A stretch of DNA of 64,000 bases from Pteria penguin (GCA_035048485.1 CM068590.1:3270593-3334592), one strand, 5' to 3'. Positions 47,156-61,795 are shown, numbered from the stretch's first letter. Notes: generated by a model from the letters alone, not told the origin. Numbers and translations are program-made.

Positions 47156-47243
47156 CCATTTCTTTTAGGAAATTATCGAAATTTTCGCTTCTTTCCAGTT
47201 TCCACTTCCCTCCGAGTTTCCTTAGGATTTCTTCCAGCGCCAT
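47156..47243 (-). CDS. FABP: FABP first exon 1a (distal, alternative or paralogous)
   Basis: An 88-nt exon of the same layout as exon 1b: ATG (G at -3, G at +4), 29 codons beginning MALEEILRKLGGKW and ending ERSENFDNFLKEM, then a split Gly base and donor GTGAGT. The FABP signature is complete. About two thirds of the residues match exon 1b. It joins in phase with exon 2 at 28,982, giving the same 141-residue length. No exon 2-4 set was found between it and exon 1b. It is therefore either an alternative first exon of the same gene (intron of about 18 kb) or the surviving start of a tandem paralogue. Confidence 0.82.
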
Positions 47244-47316
47244 AGCTATTTTTCCTCCGTGTATTGATCACCAGATGGAAATGTCGTCACTCGATGACAC
47301 TTTAAGATACTAAGTG

Positions 47317-47322
47317 TTATAA
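47317..47322 (-). promoter_or_regulatory. Weak TATA-like TTATAA before exon 1a
   Basis: CTTATAACACTT on the minus strand, 74-79 bases before the exon 1a ATG. The spacing fits a core promoter. Motif strength is low. Confidence 0.25.
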
Positions 47323-48009
47323 GTTTTGTACGTAAACATATGTATGTACATCAGGTGTAATGTCGTTCCCAGCAATAGGCTTGCAGTGTATAACGGGAGA
47401 CGATTGTCACTGAGTCAGGTAACTGAGGGCAGCGTCACCGTAAGGTTCAATGCACAAACTGATATGTTAGAGACGTTTTTGTTGTCCGATTCATTTGACA
47501 CATCGCTAAGAAACTCGGTGAGGTAGGGGCAAGAAACTCGTCGAGGAAGGGTGAGGAAAAGGGGGATGGTTAGTGGTGCACAGGTTGGAGAGATGGGTAG
47601 AATTTGATATACATGTATAATCCAAGGAATTAGAGAAACATGAAGAATAATATAAAGAAATTTTTTTCTATGGAGTTATAAACAACGAATTCAGAGGTGG
47701 TTGGAGAGGGTAAAGAAGCCGGACTTCCAAGCATTGGAACCCTTGGTGATCTCGGAAAAAGTCATCTGGGAACAATTTGAAATTGAAAGCATCTTATGAT
47801 ATATGTTTCCATCAAAGTGCAGAATTCCTTCCCACTGCCTAGACAGCATTTTACTACCATCAAAGAGTGAATATCCCTTTAAAATGACTATACCCCCCCC
47901 CCCCCTCGTTTATTTACAAGTATACATGTATACTAAATCACGTTACATTTTCAGCACAGTTAAAAGCTTTTGATACATCCTGCCGTCTGTGTACAAACAT
48001 ATGACGTAT
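47323..48009. other. 5' flank of FABP exon 1a, unassigned
   Basis: Contains GAAACTCGGTGAGGTAGGGG / GAAACTCGTCGAGGAAGGG as a short direct repeat at 47,510-47,550, and a C run at 47,887-47,905. Confidence 0.4.
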
Positions 48010-48205
48010 TTTATTTCCTATGATGTGAGATTTTTCACATGTCTCATGTGAAGTAACATGTGACATATTCTCCTTCTTGAAAGGTAACCCGTGGCACATT
48101 CTGTTTCTGATCAAATTACATGTTGCACATCCTGTTTCATATGAATTAACATGTGGCACATCATGTTTCATATGAATTAACATGTGGCACATCCTGTTTC
48201 AGGAT
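48010..48205 (+). repeat. 31-bp minisatellite, about 6 units
   Basis: GTTTCATATGAATTAACATG recurs at 48,134 and 48,165, and GTTTCA again at 48,196, exactly 31 bp apart, each with GTGGCACATC. Units to the left are progressively diverged. Confidence 0.85.
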
Positions 48206-48291
48206 AATATTATAATATATAATGTTAATATACATGTATAATTCAAAAATACAGAAACACTTTATTCAGTTATGAAGCGAAAAAAGAAAAA

Positions 48292-48294
<3 letters not shown>

Positions 48295-48349
<55 letters not shown>
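48295..48349 (+). repeat. (TC)n microsatellite
   Basis: About 27 uninterrupted CT dinucleotides. Confidence 0.97.
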
Positions 48350-48353
<4 letters not shown>

Positions 48354-48382
48354 TAAAATAACTTTGATTAGATAAGGTATCA

Positions 48383-49640
48383 AAAAGGAGTATGCACCTC
48401 TTGCTGACATGTCACTTCAGCCCTATTCAGTGATTCTGGAATCCCCACCGGAATACTTACACACCCGCCGCAGCAATGCTAATCACTTACAGTCCGGGTA
48501 ATTGAAATCAGTATCCATGGAGAAATAAGTATCCCATTCCGTCGGAAGTATGTGGGATCGGGTACCGTAAACATGAAGCATTCCCTGATGACCAGTGACA
48601 CCCGCCCTGAGTCATTGGGTTCAGGGACTATGACAGAGTAACCATCCCCTGCTGATTGGTAATATCTACCTAGACTTGGTGGGTATAGGCGTCATAGAGG
48701 AGAAAGTACGAATCATCATTACTACCGTGAGACAGTGAGATCGGTTGCCATGAAAGACTAAGGATATCCTGCCAAGAGGTCACACTCGCCCGGAGTCATT
48801 GAGATCAGGTGTCATGGAGGGACAAGCATCTCTTGCTGACCGGTCACGGCCGCTGTGGGTCAATGGAATCAGGTGTCATGGAAGGTAAAGCATCCACTTC
48901 TGACGGGTCACACCCGTCGTGAGGCATTGGGAGCAGTTGTCCTAAGCATCCTCTGCTGACCGGTCACACCCGTCGTGAGGCAGTGGGATCAGGTGTCATG
49001 GAGAGGTAAGCATCCCCTGCTGACCGGCCACGGCCGCTGTGGGTCAATGGAATCGGGTGCCATTCAGGGGTAAGCATCCGCTGATGACAGCTCACACCCG
49101 CCGTGAGACAGTGAGATCAGGTGTCCAGGAGGGGTAAGCATCACCTGCTGACCTGTCGCATCTGTCGTGTGTGTTGGGGGAGGGAGACACGGAGGGGAAA
49201 CATCCCCTGCTGACCGGTCACTTCCACTGTAAGTCAGATCAGTTTTCATGGGGAAAAAGGATCCCCTTCTGATGGGGTCACACCCGCTGTGAGACAGTGG
49301 GATCAGGTGTCCTGAAGGAAAAAGTATCCTCTCCTCACGGGTCACACCCGCCGTCCGTCAGTGGGATCAGATGTCATGAAGAAGTAAGCATCCCCTTCTC
49401 ACGGGTCACACCCGCAGGGCGTCAGTGGGATCAGATGTCATGAAGAAGTAAGCATCCTCTTCTCACGGGTCACACCCGCAGGGCGTCAGTGGGATCAGAT
49501 GTCACGGAGGGGTAAGCATCCCCTTCTGACGGGTCACTTCTGCCGTCAGACAGTGGGATCAGTTGTCCTAAGCATCCCCTGCTGACCGGTCACTTCCACC
49601 TTGAGTCAGTCGGACTAGGTACCGTGGAGGAATAAACATT
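48383..49640 (+). repeat. ~64-bp minisatellite, about 19 units
   Basis: The unit contains GACCGGTCACACCCGCCGTG, CAGTGGGATCAGGTGTCATG and GGGTAAGCATCCCCTGCT. Units vary in length and lose segments in places. The first 400 bp are the most diverged. This is the form in which the core is most often met in bivalve genomes. The array at 15,676-16,560 and the array at 27,605-28,085 are derivatives of the same core. Confidence 0.9.
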
Positions 49641-49822
49641 AAGACTGGTACTACTCGGGGAAAACATCTGATACACATCCTGAATTACAAGATTTTTAAA
49701 TAATACCAACACTGTCGCTGAATTAATGTAAACGTTAATCCAAGCGAAATAAAATAACCCGATGTACATCTAATATAGCGCACTGGAATGTTGTTCAGGT
49801 GAGATCATAAGACGTAAGCTGA

Positions 49823-52800
49823 TTACACCGTCATACTGGAGGAGCAGGCACTGATCTCTGGTATAACAACGTCATACTGGGGGACACTGATCTCTGGTAT
49901 AACAACGTCATACTGGGGGACACTGATCTCTGGTATAACAACGTCATACTGGGACACTGATCTCTGGTATAACAACGTCATACTGGGGAACACTGATCTC
50001 TGGTATAACAACGTCATACTGGGACACTGATCTCTGGTATAACAACGTCATACTGGGACACTGATCTCTGGTATAACAACGTCATACTGGGACACTGATC
50101 TCTGGTATAACAACGTCATACTGGGACACTGATCTCTGGTATAACAACGTCATACTGGGGGACACTGATCTCTGGTATAACAACGTCATACTGGGGACAC
50201 TGATCTCTGGTATAACAACGTCATACTGGGGGACACTGATCTCTGGTATAACAACGTCATACTGGGGGACACTGATCTCTGGTATAACAACGTCATACTG
50301 GGGGACACTGATCTCTGGTATAACAACGTCATACTGGGACACTGATCTCTGGTATAACAACGTCATACTGGGGGACACTGATCTCTGGTACAACATCATA
50401 ATACTGGGGAACACTGATCTCTGGTATAACAACGTCATACTGGGGGACACTGATCTCTGGTATAACGTCATACTGGGACACTGATCTCTGGTATAACAAC
50501 GTCATACTGGGGGACACTGATCTCTGGTACAACATCATAATACTGGGGAACACTGATCTCTGGTATAACAACGTCATGCTGGGGGACACTGATCTCTGGT
50601 GTAACAACGTCATACTGGGGGACACTGATCTCTGGTGTAACAACGTCATACTGGGGGACACTGATCTCTGGTGTAACAACGTCATACTGGGGGACACTGA
50701 TCTCTGGTATAACAACGTCATACTGGGACACTGATCTATGGTATAACAACGTCATACTGGGGGACACTGATCTCTGGTATAACAACGTCATACTGGGGGA
50801 CACTGATCTCTGGTATAACAACGTCATACTGGGGGACACTGATCTCTGGTGTAACAACGTCACACTGGGGGACACTGATCTCTGGTATAACAACGTCATA
50901 CTCGAAAACTGATCTCTGGTGTAACAACGTCATACTGGGGGACACTGATCTCTGGTATAACAACGTCATACTGGAACACTGATCCCTGGTACAACAACGT
51001 GATACTGGGACACTGACCTATGGTATAACAACGTCATACTGGGACACTGATATCTGGTATAACAACGTCATACTGGGACACTGATCTCTGGTATAACAAC
51101 GTCATACTGGGACACTGATCTCTGGTATAACAACGTCATACTGGGACACTGATCTCTGGTATAACAACGTCATACTGGGACACTGATCTCTGGTATAACA
51201 ACGTCATACTGGGAGACTCTGATCTCTGGTATAACAACGTCATACTGGGACACTGATCTCTGGTATAACAACGTCATACTGGGACACTGATCTCTGGTAT
51301 AACAACGTCATACTGTGGGACACTGATCTCTGGTATAACAACGTGATACTGGGACACTGATCTCTGGTATAACAACGTCATACTGGGACACTGATCTCTG
51401 GTATAACAACGTCATACTGGGACACTGATCTCTGGTATAACAACGTCATACTGGGACACTGATCTCTGGTATAACAACGTCATACTGGGACACTGATCTC
51501 TGGTATAACAACGTCATACTGGGGAACACTGATCTCTGGTATAACAACGTCATACTGGGACACTGATCTCTGGTATAACAACGTCATACTGGGACACTGA
51601 TCTCTGGTATAACAACGTCATACTGGGGGACACTGATCTCTGGTATAACAACGTCATACTGGGGGACACTGATCTCTGGTATAACAACGTCATACTGGGA
51701 CACTGATCTCTGGTATAACAACGTCATACTGGGGGACACTGATCTCTGGTATAACAACGTCATACTGGGACACTGATCTCTGGTATAACAACGTCATACT
51801 GGGGAACACTGATCTCTGGTATAACAACGTCATACTGGGACACTGATCTCTGGTATAACAACGTCATACTGGGACACTGATCTCTGGTATAACAACGTCA
51901 TACTGGGGGACTGATCTCTGGTATAACAACGTCATACTGGGACACTGATCTCTGGTATAACAACGTCATACTGGGGGACACTGATCTCTGGTATAACAAC
52001 GTCATACTGGGACACTGATCTCTGGTATAACAACGTCATACTGGGGGACACTGATCTCTGGTATAACAACGTCATACTGGGGGACACTGATCTCTGGTAT
52101 AACAACGTCATACTGGGGGACACTGATCTCTGGTATAACAACGTCATACTGGGGGACACTGATCTCTGGTATAACAACGTCATACTGGGACACTGATCTC
52201 TGGTATAACAACGTCATACTGGGACACTGATCTCTGGTATAACAACGTCATACTGGGACACTGATCTCTGGTATAACAACGTCATACTGGGGGACACTGA
52301 TCTCTGGTATAACAACGTCATACTGGGACACTGATCTCTGGTATAACAACGTCATACTGGGGGACACTGATCTCTGGTATAACAACGTCATACTGGGACA
52401 CTGATCTCTGGTATAACAACGTCATACTGGGGGACACTGATCTCTGGTATAACAACGTCATACTGGGACACTGATCTCTGGTATAACAACGTCATACTGG
52501 GACACTGATCTCTGGTATAACAACGTCATACTGGGGGACACTGATCTCTGGTATAACAACGTCATACTGGGACACTGATCTCTGGTATAACAACGTCATA
52601 CTGGGGGACACTGATCTCTGGTATAACAACGTCATACTGGGGGACACTGATCTCTGGTATAACAACGTCATACTGGGACACTGATCTCTGGTATAACAAC
52701 GTCATACTGGGGGACACTGATCTCTGGTATAACAACGTCATACTGGGACACTGATCTCTGGTATAACAACGTCATACTGGGACACTGATCTCTGGTATAA

Positions 52801-55800
52801 CAACGTCATACTGGGACACTGATCTCTGGTATAACAACGTCATACTGGGACACTGATCTCTGGTATAACAACGTCATACTGGGACACTGATCTCTGGTAT
52901 AACAACGTCATACTGGGACACTGATCTCTGGTATAACAACGTCATACTGGGACACTGATCTCTGGTATAACAACGTCATACTGGGGCACTGATCTCTGGT
53001 ATAACAACGTCATACTGGAACACTGATCTCTGGTATAACAACGTCATACTGGGCTGATCTCTGGTATAACACCGACATACTGTGGACACTGATCTCTGGT
53101 ATAACAACGTCATACTGGGACACTGATCTCTGGTATAACAACGTCATACTGGGGGACACTGATCTCTGGTATAACAACGTCATACTGGGACACTGATCTC
53201 TGGTATAAAAACGTCATACTGGGCACTGATCTCTGGTATAACAACGTCATACTGGGGGACACTGATCTCTGGTATAACAACGTCATACTGGGGGACACTG
53301 ATCTCTGGTATAACAACGTCATACTGGGGGACACTGATCTCTGGTATAACAACGTCATACTGGGGGACACTGATCTCTGGTATAACAACGTCATACTGGG
53401 GGACACTGATCTCTGGTATAACAACGTCATACTGGGGGACACTGATCTCTGGTATAACAACGTCATACGGGGTAACTGATCTCTGGTTTAACAACGTCAT
53501 AGTGGGTAACTGATCTCTGGTGTAACAACGTCATACTGGGGGACACTGATCTCTGGTATAACAACGTCATACTGGGACACTGATCTCTGGTATAACAACG
53601 TCATACTGGGACACTGATCTCTGGTATAACAACGTCATACTGGGACACTGATCTCTGGTATAACAACGTCATACTGGGACACTGATCTCTGGTATAACAA
53701 CGTCATACTGGGGGACACTGATCTCTGGTATAACAACGTCATACTGGGACACTGATCTCTGGTATAACAACGTCATACTGGGACACTGATCTCTGGTATA
53801 ACAACGTCATACTGGGACACTGATCTCTGGTATAACAACGTCATACTGGGACACTGATCTCTGGTATAACAACGTCATACTGGGACACTGATCTCTGGTA
53901 TAACAACGTCATACTGGGGACCACTGATCTCTGGTATAACAACGTCATACTGGGACACTGATCTCTGGTATAACAACGTCATACTGTGGGACACTGATCT
54001 CTGGTATAACAACGTGATACTGGGACACTGATCTCTGGTATAACAACGTCATACTGGGGAACACTGATCTCTGGTATAACAACGTCATACTGGGGGACAC
54101 TGATCTCTGGTATAACAACGTCATACTGGGACACTGATCTCTGGTATAACAACGTCATACTGGGGGACACTGATCTCTGGTATAACAACGTCATACTGGG
54201 ACACTGATCTCTGGTATAACAACGTCATACTGGGACACTGATCTCTGGTATAACAACGTCATACTGGGACACTGATCTCTGGTATAACAACGTCATACTG
54301 GGACACTGATCTCTGGTATAACAACGTCATACTGGGACACTGATCTCTGGTATAACAACGTCATACTGGGACACTGATCTCTGGTATAACAACGTCATAC
54401 TGGGGGACACTGATCTCTGGTATAACAACGTCATACTGGAACACTGATCTCTGGTATAACAACGACATACTGGGGGACACTGATCTCTGGTATAACAACG
54501 TCATACTGGGACACTGATCTCTGGTATAACAACGTCATACTGGGGAACACTGATCTCTGGTATAACAACGTCATACTGGGACACTGATCTCTGGTATAAC
54601 AACGTCATACTGGGGGACACTGATCTCTGGTATAACAACGTCATACTGGGACACTGATCTCTGGTATAACAACGTCATACTGGGGGACACTGATCTCTGG
54701 TATAACAACGTCATACTGGGACACTGATCTCTGGTATAACAACGTCATACTGGGACACTGATCTCTGGTATAACAACGTCATACTGGGACACTGATCTCT
54801 GGTATAACAACGTCATACTGGGAGACTCTGATCTCTGGTATAACAACGTCATACTGGGACACTGATCTCTGGTATAACAACGTCATACTGGGACACTGAT
54901 CTCTGGTATAACAACGTCATACTGGAACACTGATCTCTGGTATAACAACGTCATACTGGGACACTGATCTCTGGTATAACAACGTCATACTGGGGAACAC
55001 TGATCTCTAGTATAACAACGTCATACTGGGGGACAATGATCTCTGGTATAACAACGTCATACTGAGGGACACTGATCTCTGGTATAACAACGTCATACTG
55101 GTACACTGATCTCTGGTATAACAACGTCATACTGGGGAACACTTATCTCTGGTATAACAGCGTCATACTGGGGGACACTGATCTCTGGTATAACAACGTC
55201 ATACTGAGGGACAATGATCTCTGGTATAACAACGTCATACTGGAACACTGATCCCTGGTATAACAACGTCATACTGGGACACTGATCTCTGGTATAACAA
55301 CGTCATACTGGGGAACACTGATCTCTGGTATAACAACGTCATACTGGGACACTGATCTCTGGTATAACAACGTCATACTGGGGAACTGATCTCTCGTGGG
55401 ACACTGATCTCTGGTATAACAACGTCATACTGGGGAACACTGATCTCTGGTATAACAACGTCATACTGGGACACTGATCTCTGGTATAACAACGTCATAC
55501 TGGGACACTGATCTCTGGTATAACAACGTCATACTGGGACACTGATCTCTGGTGTAACAACGTCATACTGGGAAACTGATCTCTGGTATAACAACGTCAT
55601 ACTGGGGAACACTGATCTCTGGTATAACAACGTCATACTGGGGGACACTGATCTCTGGTATAACAACGTCATACTGGGACACTGATCTCTGGTATAACAA
55701 CGTCATACTGGGGAACACTGATCTCTGGTATAACAACGTCATACTATGACACTGATCTCTGGTATAACAACGTCATACTGGGGAACACTGATATCTGGTA

Positions 55801-58800
55801 TAACAACGTCATAGTGGGAAACTGATCTCTGGAATAACAACGTCATACTGGGGGACACTGATCTCTGGTATAACAACGTCATACTGGGACACTGATCTCT
55901 GGTATAACAACGTCATACTGGGACACTGATCTCTGGTATAACAACGTCATACTGGGACACTGATCTCTGGTATAACAACGTCATACTGGGACACTGATCT
56001 CTGGTATAACAACGTCATACTGGGGAACACTGATCTCTGGTATAACAACGTCATACTGGGGGACACTGATCTCTGGTATAACAACGTCATACTGGGGAAC
56101 ACTGATCTCTGGTATAACAACGTCATACTGGGACACTGATCTCTGGTATAACAACGTCATACTGGGGCACTGATCTCTGGTATAACAACGTCATACTGGG
56201 GGACACTGATCTCTGGTATAACAACGTCATACTGGGGAACACTGATCTCTGGTATAACAACGTCATACTGGGACACTGATCTCTGGTATAACAACGACAT
56301 ACTGGGGGACACTGATCTCTGGTATAACAACGTCATACTGGGGGACACTGATCTCTGGTATAACAACGTCATACTGGGACACTGATCTCTGGTATAACAA
56401 CGTCATACTGGGACACTGATCTCTGGTATAACAACGTCATACTGGGACACTGATCTCTGGTATAACAACGTCATACTGGGACACTGATCTCTGGTATAAC
56501 AACGTCATACTGGGGAACACTGATCTCTGGTATAACAACGTCATACTGAGGGACACTGATCTCTGGTGTAACAACGTCATACTGGGGGACACTGATCTCT
56601 GTTATAACAACGTCATACTGGGACACTGATCTCTGGTATAACAACGTCATACTGGGATATTGATCTCTGGTATAACAACGTCATACTGAGGGACACTGAT
56701 CTCTGGTATAACAACGTCATACTGGGGAACACTGATCTCTGCTATTGCAACGTCATACTGGGACACTGATCTCTGGTATAATGACGTCATACTGGGGAAC
56801 ACTGATCTCTGATATAACAACGTCATACTGGGGGACACTGATCTCTTGTATAACAACGAGATACTGGGGAACACTGATCTCTGGTATAACAACGTCATAC
56901 TGGAACAATTATCTCTGGTATAACAACGTCATAGTGGAACACTGATCTCTGGTATAACAATGCCATACTGGTGCACTGATCTCTGGTATAACAACGTCAT
57001 ACTATGACACTGATCTCTGGTATAACAACGTCATACTGGGGAACACTGATCTCTGGTATAACAACGTCATACTGGGACACTGATCTCTGGTATAACAACG
57101 TCATACTGGGACACTGATCTCTGGTATAACAACGTCATACTGGGGGACTGATCTCTGGTATAACAACGTCATACTGGGACACTGATCTCTGGTATAACAA
57201 CGTCATACTGGGGGACACTGATCTCTGGTATAACAACGTCATACTGGGACACTGATCTCTGGTATAACAACGTCATACTGGGGGACACTGATCTCTGGTA
57301 TAACAACGTCATACTGGGACACTGATCTCTGGTATAACAACGTCATACTGGGGGACACTGATCTCTAGTATAACAACGTCATACGGGGGAACACTGATCT
57401 CTAGTATAACAACGTCATACTGGGGGACACTGATCTCTGGTATAACAACGTCATACTGATGGACACTTATCTCTGGTATAACAACGACATACTGGGGAAC
57501 ACTGATCTCTGGTATAACAACGTCATAATGGGGACACTGATCTCTGGTATAACAACGACATACTGAGAAACTGATCTCTGGTATAACAACGACATACTGG
57601 GGAACACTGATCTCTGGTATAACAACGTCATACTGGGGGACACTGATCTCTGGTATAACAACGACATACTGGGAAACTGATCTCTGGTATAACAACGTCA
57701 TACTGGGGAACAATGATCTCTGTTAAAACAACGACATACTGGGGGACACTGATCTCTGGTATAACAACGACATACTGAGGAACAATGATCTCTGGTAAAA
57801 CAACGTCATACTGGGGGACACTGATCTCTGGTATAACAACGTCATACTGGGGGACACTGATCTCTTGTATAACAACGTCATACTGGGGTACACTGATCTC
57901 TGGTATAACAACGTCATACTGGGACACTGATCTCTGGTATAACAACGTCATACTGGGGCACTGATCTCTGGTATAACAACGTCATACTGGGGAACTGATC
58001 TCTGGTATAACAACGTCATACTGGGACACTGATCTCTGGTATAACAACGTCATACTGGGGGACACTGATCTCTGGTATAACAACGTCATACTATGACACT
58101 GATCTCTGGTATAACAACGTCATACTGGGGGACACTGATCTCTGGTATAACAACGTCATACTGGGACACTGATCTCTGGTATAACAACGTCATACTGGGA
58201 CACTGATCTCTGGTATAACAACGTCATACTGGGACACTGATCTCTGGTATAACAAAGTCATACTGGGGACTGATCTCTGGTATAACAACGTCATACTGGG
58301 AGACTCTGATCTCTGGTATAACAACGTAATACTGGGGAACACTGATCTCTGGTATAACAACGTCATACTGGGGGACACTGATCTCTGGTATAACAACGTC
58401 ATACTGGGACACTGATCTCTGGTATAACAACGTCATACTGGGACACTGATCTCTGGTATAACAACGTCATACTGGGGGACACTGATCTCTGGTATAACAA
58501 CGTCATACTGGGGAACACTGATCTCTGGTATAACAACGTCATACTGGGACACTGATCTCTGGTATAACAACGTCATACTGGGGCACTGATCTCTGGTATA
58601 ACAACGTCATACTGGGACACTGATCTCTGGTATAACAACGTCATACTGGGGCACTGATCTCTGGTATAACAACGTCATACTGGGACACTGATCTCTGGTA
58701 TAACAACGTCATACTGGGGAACACTGATCTCTGGTATAACAACGCCATACTGGGGAACACTGATCTCTGGTATAACAACGCCATACTGTGGACACTGATC

Positions 58801-60588
58801 TCTGGTATAACAACGTCATACTGGGGCACTGATCTCTGGTATAACAACGTCATACTGGGGGACACTGATCTCTGGTATAACAACGTCATACTGGGGAACA
58901 CTGATCTCTGGTATAACAACGTCATACTGGGACACTGATCTCTGGTATAACAACGTCATACTGGGACACTGATCTCTGGTATAACAACGTCATACTGGGA
59001 CACTGATCTCTGGTATAACAACGTCATACTGGGGGACACTGATCTCTGGTATAACAACGTCATACTGGGACACTGATCTCTGGTATAACAACGTCATAGT
59101 GGGACACTGATCTCTGGTATAACAACGTCATACTGGGGAACACTGATCTCTGGTATAACAACGTCATACTGGGACACTGATCTCTGGTATAACAACGTCA
59201 TACTGGGACACTGATCTCTGGTATAACAACGTCATACTGGGGGACACTGATCTCTGGTATAACAACGTCATACTGGGACACTGATCTCTGTTATAACAAC
59301 GTCATACTGGGACACTGATCTCTGGTATAACAACGTCATACTGGGACACTGATCTCTGGTATAACAACGTCATACTGGGGCACTGATCTCTGGTATAACA
59401 ACGTCATACTGGGACACTGATCTCTGGTATAACAACGTCATACTGGGACACTGATCTCTGGTATAACAACGTCATACTGGGACACTGATCTCTGGTATAA
59501 CAACGTCATACTGGGGGACACTGATCTCTGGTATCACAACGTCATACTGGGGACACTGATCTCTGGTATAACAACGTCATACTGGGACACTGATCTCTGG
59601 TATAACAACGTCATACTGGGACACTGATCTCTGGTATAACAACGTCATACTGGGACACTGATCTCTGGTATAACAACGTCATACTGGGACACTGATCTCT
59701 GGTATAACAACGTCATACTGGGGGACACTGATCTCTGGTATAACAACGTCATACTGGGACACTGATCTCTGGTATAACAACGTCATACTGGGGGACACTG
59801 ATCTCTGGTATAACAACGTCATACTGGGACACTGATCTCTGGTATAACAACGTCATACTGGGGAACACTGATCTCTTGTATAACAACGTCATACTGGGGG
59901 ACACTGATCTCTGGTATAACAACGTCATACTAGGGGACTGATCTCTGGTGTAACAACGTCATACTGGGACACTGATCTCTTGTATAACAACGTCATACTG
60001 GGGAACACTGATCTCTGGTATAACAACGTCATACTGGGACACTGATCTCTGGTATAACAACGTCATACTGGGACACTGATCTCTGGTATAACAACGTCAT
60101 ACTGGGACACTGATCTCTGGTATAACAACGTCATACTGGGACACTGATCTCTGGTATAACAACGTCATACTGTGGGACACTGATCTCTGGTATAACAACG
60201 TCATACTGGGGGACACTGATCTCTGGTATAACAACGTCATACTGGGACACTGATCTCTGGTATAACAACGTCATACTGGGGACACTGATCTCTGGTATAA
60301 CAACGTCATACTGGGACACTGATCTCTGGTATAACAACGTCATACTGGGACACTGATCTCTGGTATAACAACGTCATACTGGGACACTGATCTCTGGTAT
60401 AACAACGTCATACTGGGACACTGATCTCTGGTATAACAACGTCATACTGGGGGACACTGATCTCTGGTATAACAACGTCATACTGGGGAACACTGATCTC
60501 TGGTATAACAACGTCATAGTGGGACACTGATCTCTGGTATAACAACGTCATACTGGGGGACACTGATCTCTTGTATAACAACGTCATT
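49823..60588 (+). repeat. Giant 34/36-bp satellite array, about 10.8 kb, ~300 units
   Basis: Head-to-tail units share CTGATCTCTGGTATAACAAC and GTCATACT. They differ mainly in the linker after GTCATACT, which is GGGACA (34-bp unit) or GGGGGACA/GGGGAACA (36-bp unit). The two lengths alternate in places (for example 52,260-52,460 and 57,170-57,360), making a 70-bp higher-order repeat. Units at about 55.0-58.0 kb are the most diverged; 51.0-53.0 and 59.0-59.9 kb are nearly uniform. The first unit is worn (ACCGTCATACTGGAGGAGCA) and the last ends ACGTCATTGTTTTG. Each unit has ACGTCA, a CREB/ATF half site. Runs of 36-bp units give 12-residue repeat frames that break at every 34-bp unit, so it is not coding. 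Confidence 0.97.
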
Positions 60589-60757
60589 GTTTTGTTTTCT
60601 TGGTTCATTTTATAAAGACATTGCAGATATAGTCTAACTTGTATTAAGCGACCACCAAAGGGAAGATGAAGTAGTGGTCGTATCAGCAAGGCGGCCTTGT
60701 ATTACGTCCGGTTTTAATTTGTACAGATATTAACTAGTAAAGAGAAAAGAAAAATAA
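60589..60757 (+). other. Short unique or dispersed-repeat spacer between two arrays
   Basis: TAACTTGTATTAAGCGACCA and GTGGTCGTATCAGCAAGGCG resemble a bivalve dispersed repeat with GACCAC / GTGGTC inverted words. Not a gene. Confidence 0.4.
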
Positions 60758-61795
60758 CTGTCATAGACAGGTAATTGGTGGCTGACATGCACAGGTAATT
60801 TATGGCTGACATACATAGGTGATTGGTAGGTGTAAAAGACAGGTGGTTGGTAGCTGACATAGACAGATGATTGGTGGCTGACATATGTGATTGGTTGGTG
60901 GCTCTCATCTAGGTGATTGGTGGTTGACAAAGACAGGTGATCGGTGACTGACATAGACAGGTGATTGGTCACTGACATAGACAGGTAAGTGGTGGTTGAC
61001 ATAGACAGGTGATTGGTGACTGACATAGACAGGTGATTGGTGGCTGACATAGACAGATAATTGGTAGGTGACATAGACAGACGATTGGTGGCTGACATAG
61101 ACAGGTGACTGGTGGCTGACATAGACAGGTGATTGGTAGCTGACATAGACAGGTGATTGGTGGCTGACATAGACAGGTAATTGGTGGCTTACATATGCAG
61201 GTGATTGGTGGCTGACATAGACAGCTGATTGGTGGCTGACATAGACAGCTGATTGGTGGCTGACATAGACAGGTGATTGGTGGCTGACATATGCATGTGA
61301 TTTGGTGGCTGACATAGACAGGTGATTGGTGGCTGACATAGACAGGTAATTGGTGGCTGACATAGACAGGTAATTGGTGAATGACATAGACAGGCGATTG
61401 GTGGCTGACATAGACAGATGATTGGTGACTGATATAAACAGGTGATTGGTTGGCTGACATAGACAGGTGATTTTTGGCTCACATAGACAGGTGATTGGTG
61501 GCTGACATAGACAGGTGATTAGTGACTGATATAGACAGGTTATTGATTGGCTGACATAGACAGGATATTGGTGACTGACATAGACAGGTGAGTGATTGGC
61601 TGACAAAGACAGGTGAATGGGGGCTGAAATAGACAGGTGATTAGTTGCTGACATAGACAGGTCATTGGTTGGCTGACATAGACAGGTGATTGGTGGCTGA
61701 CATAGACAGGTGATTGGTGACTGACATAGACAGGTGGATAGCTGGCTGACATAGACAGGTGATTGGTGACTGACATAGACAGGTGATTGGTAAAT
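60758..61795 (+). repeat. 24-bp minisatellite, about 43 units
   Basis: The unit contains GACATAGACAGGTGATTGGT, with GGCT between units; occasional 1-3 bp indels. Since 24 is a multiple of three, several minus-strand frames stay open, one for 324 codons with an 8-residue period (SATNHLSM and its frame variants). The frame changes its motif at each indel, so the protein repeat is not conserved. Confidence 0.95.

Noticed and set aside
46870..47313. A 147-residue plus-strand protein
   Set aside because: It is made of the CAGTGGCGG MITE and the antisense of FABP exon 1a.
49823..60588. CRISPR-like array or a 12-residue-repeat protein
   Set aside because: Units touch each other without unique spacers, so not CRISPR. 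The frequent 34-bp units break any reading frame, so the repeated frames of 60-143 codons are by-products.
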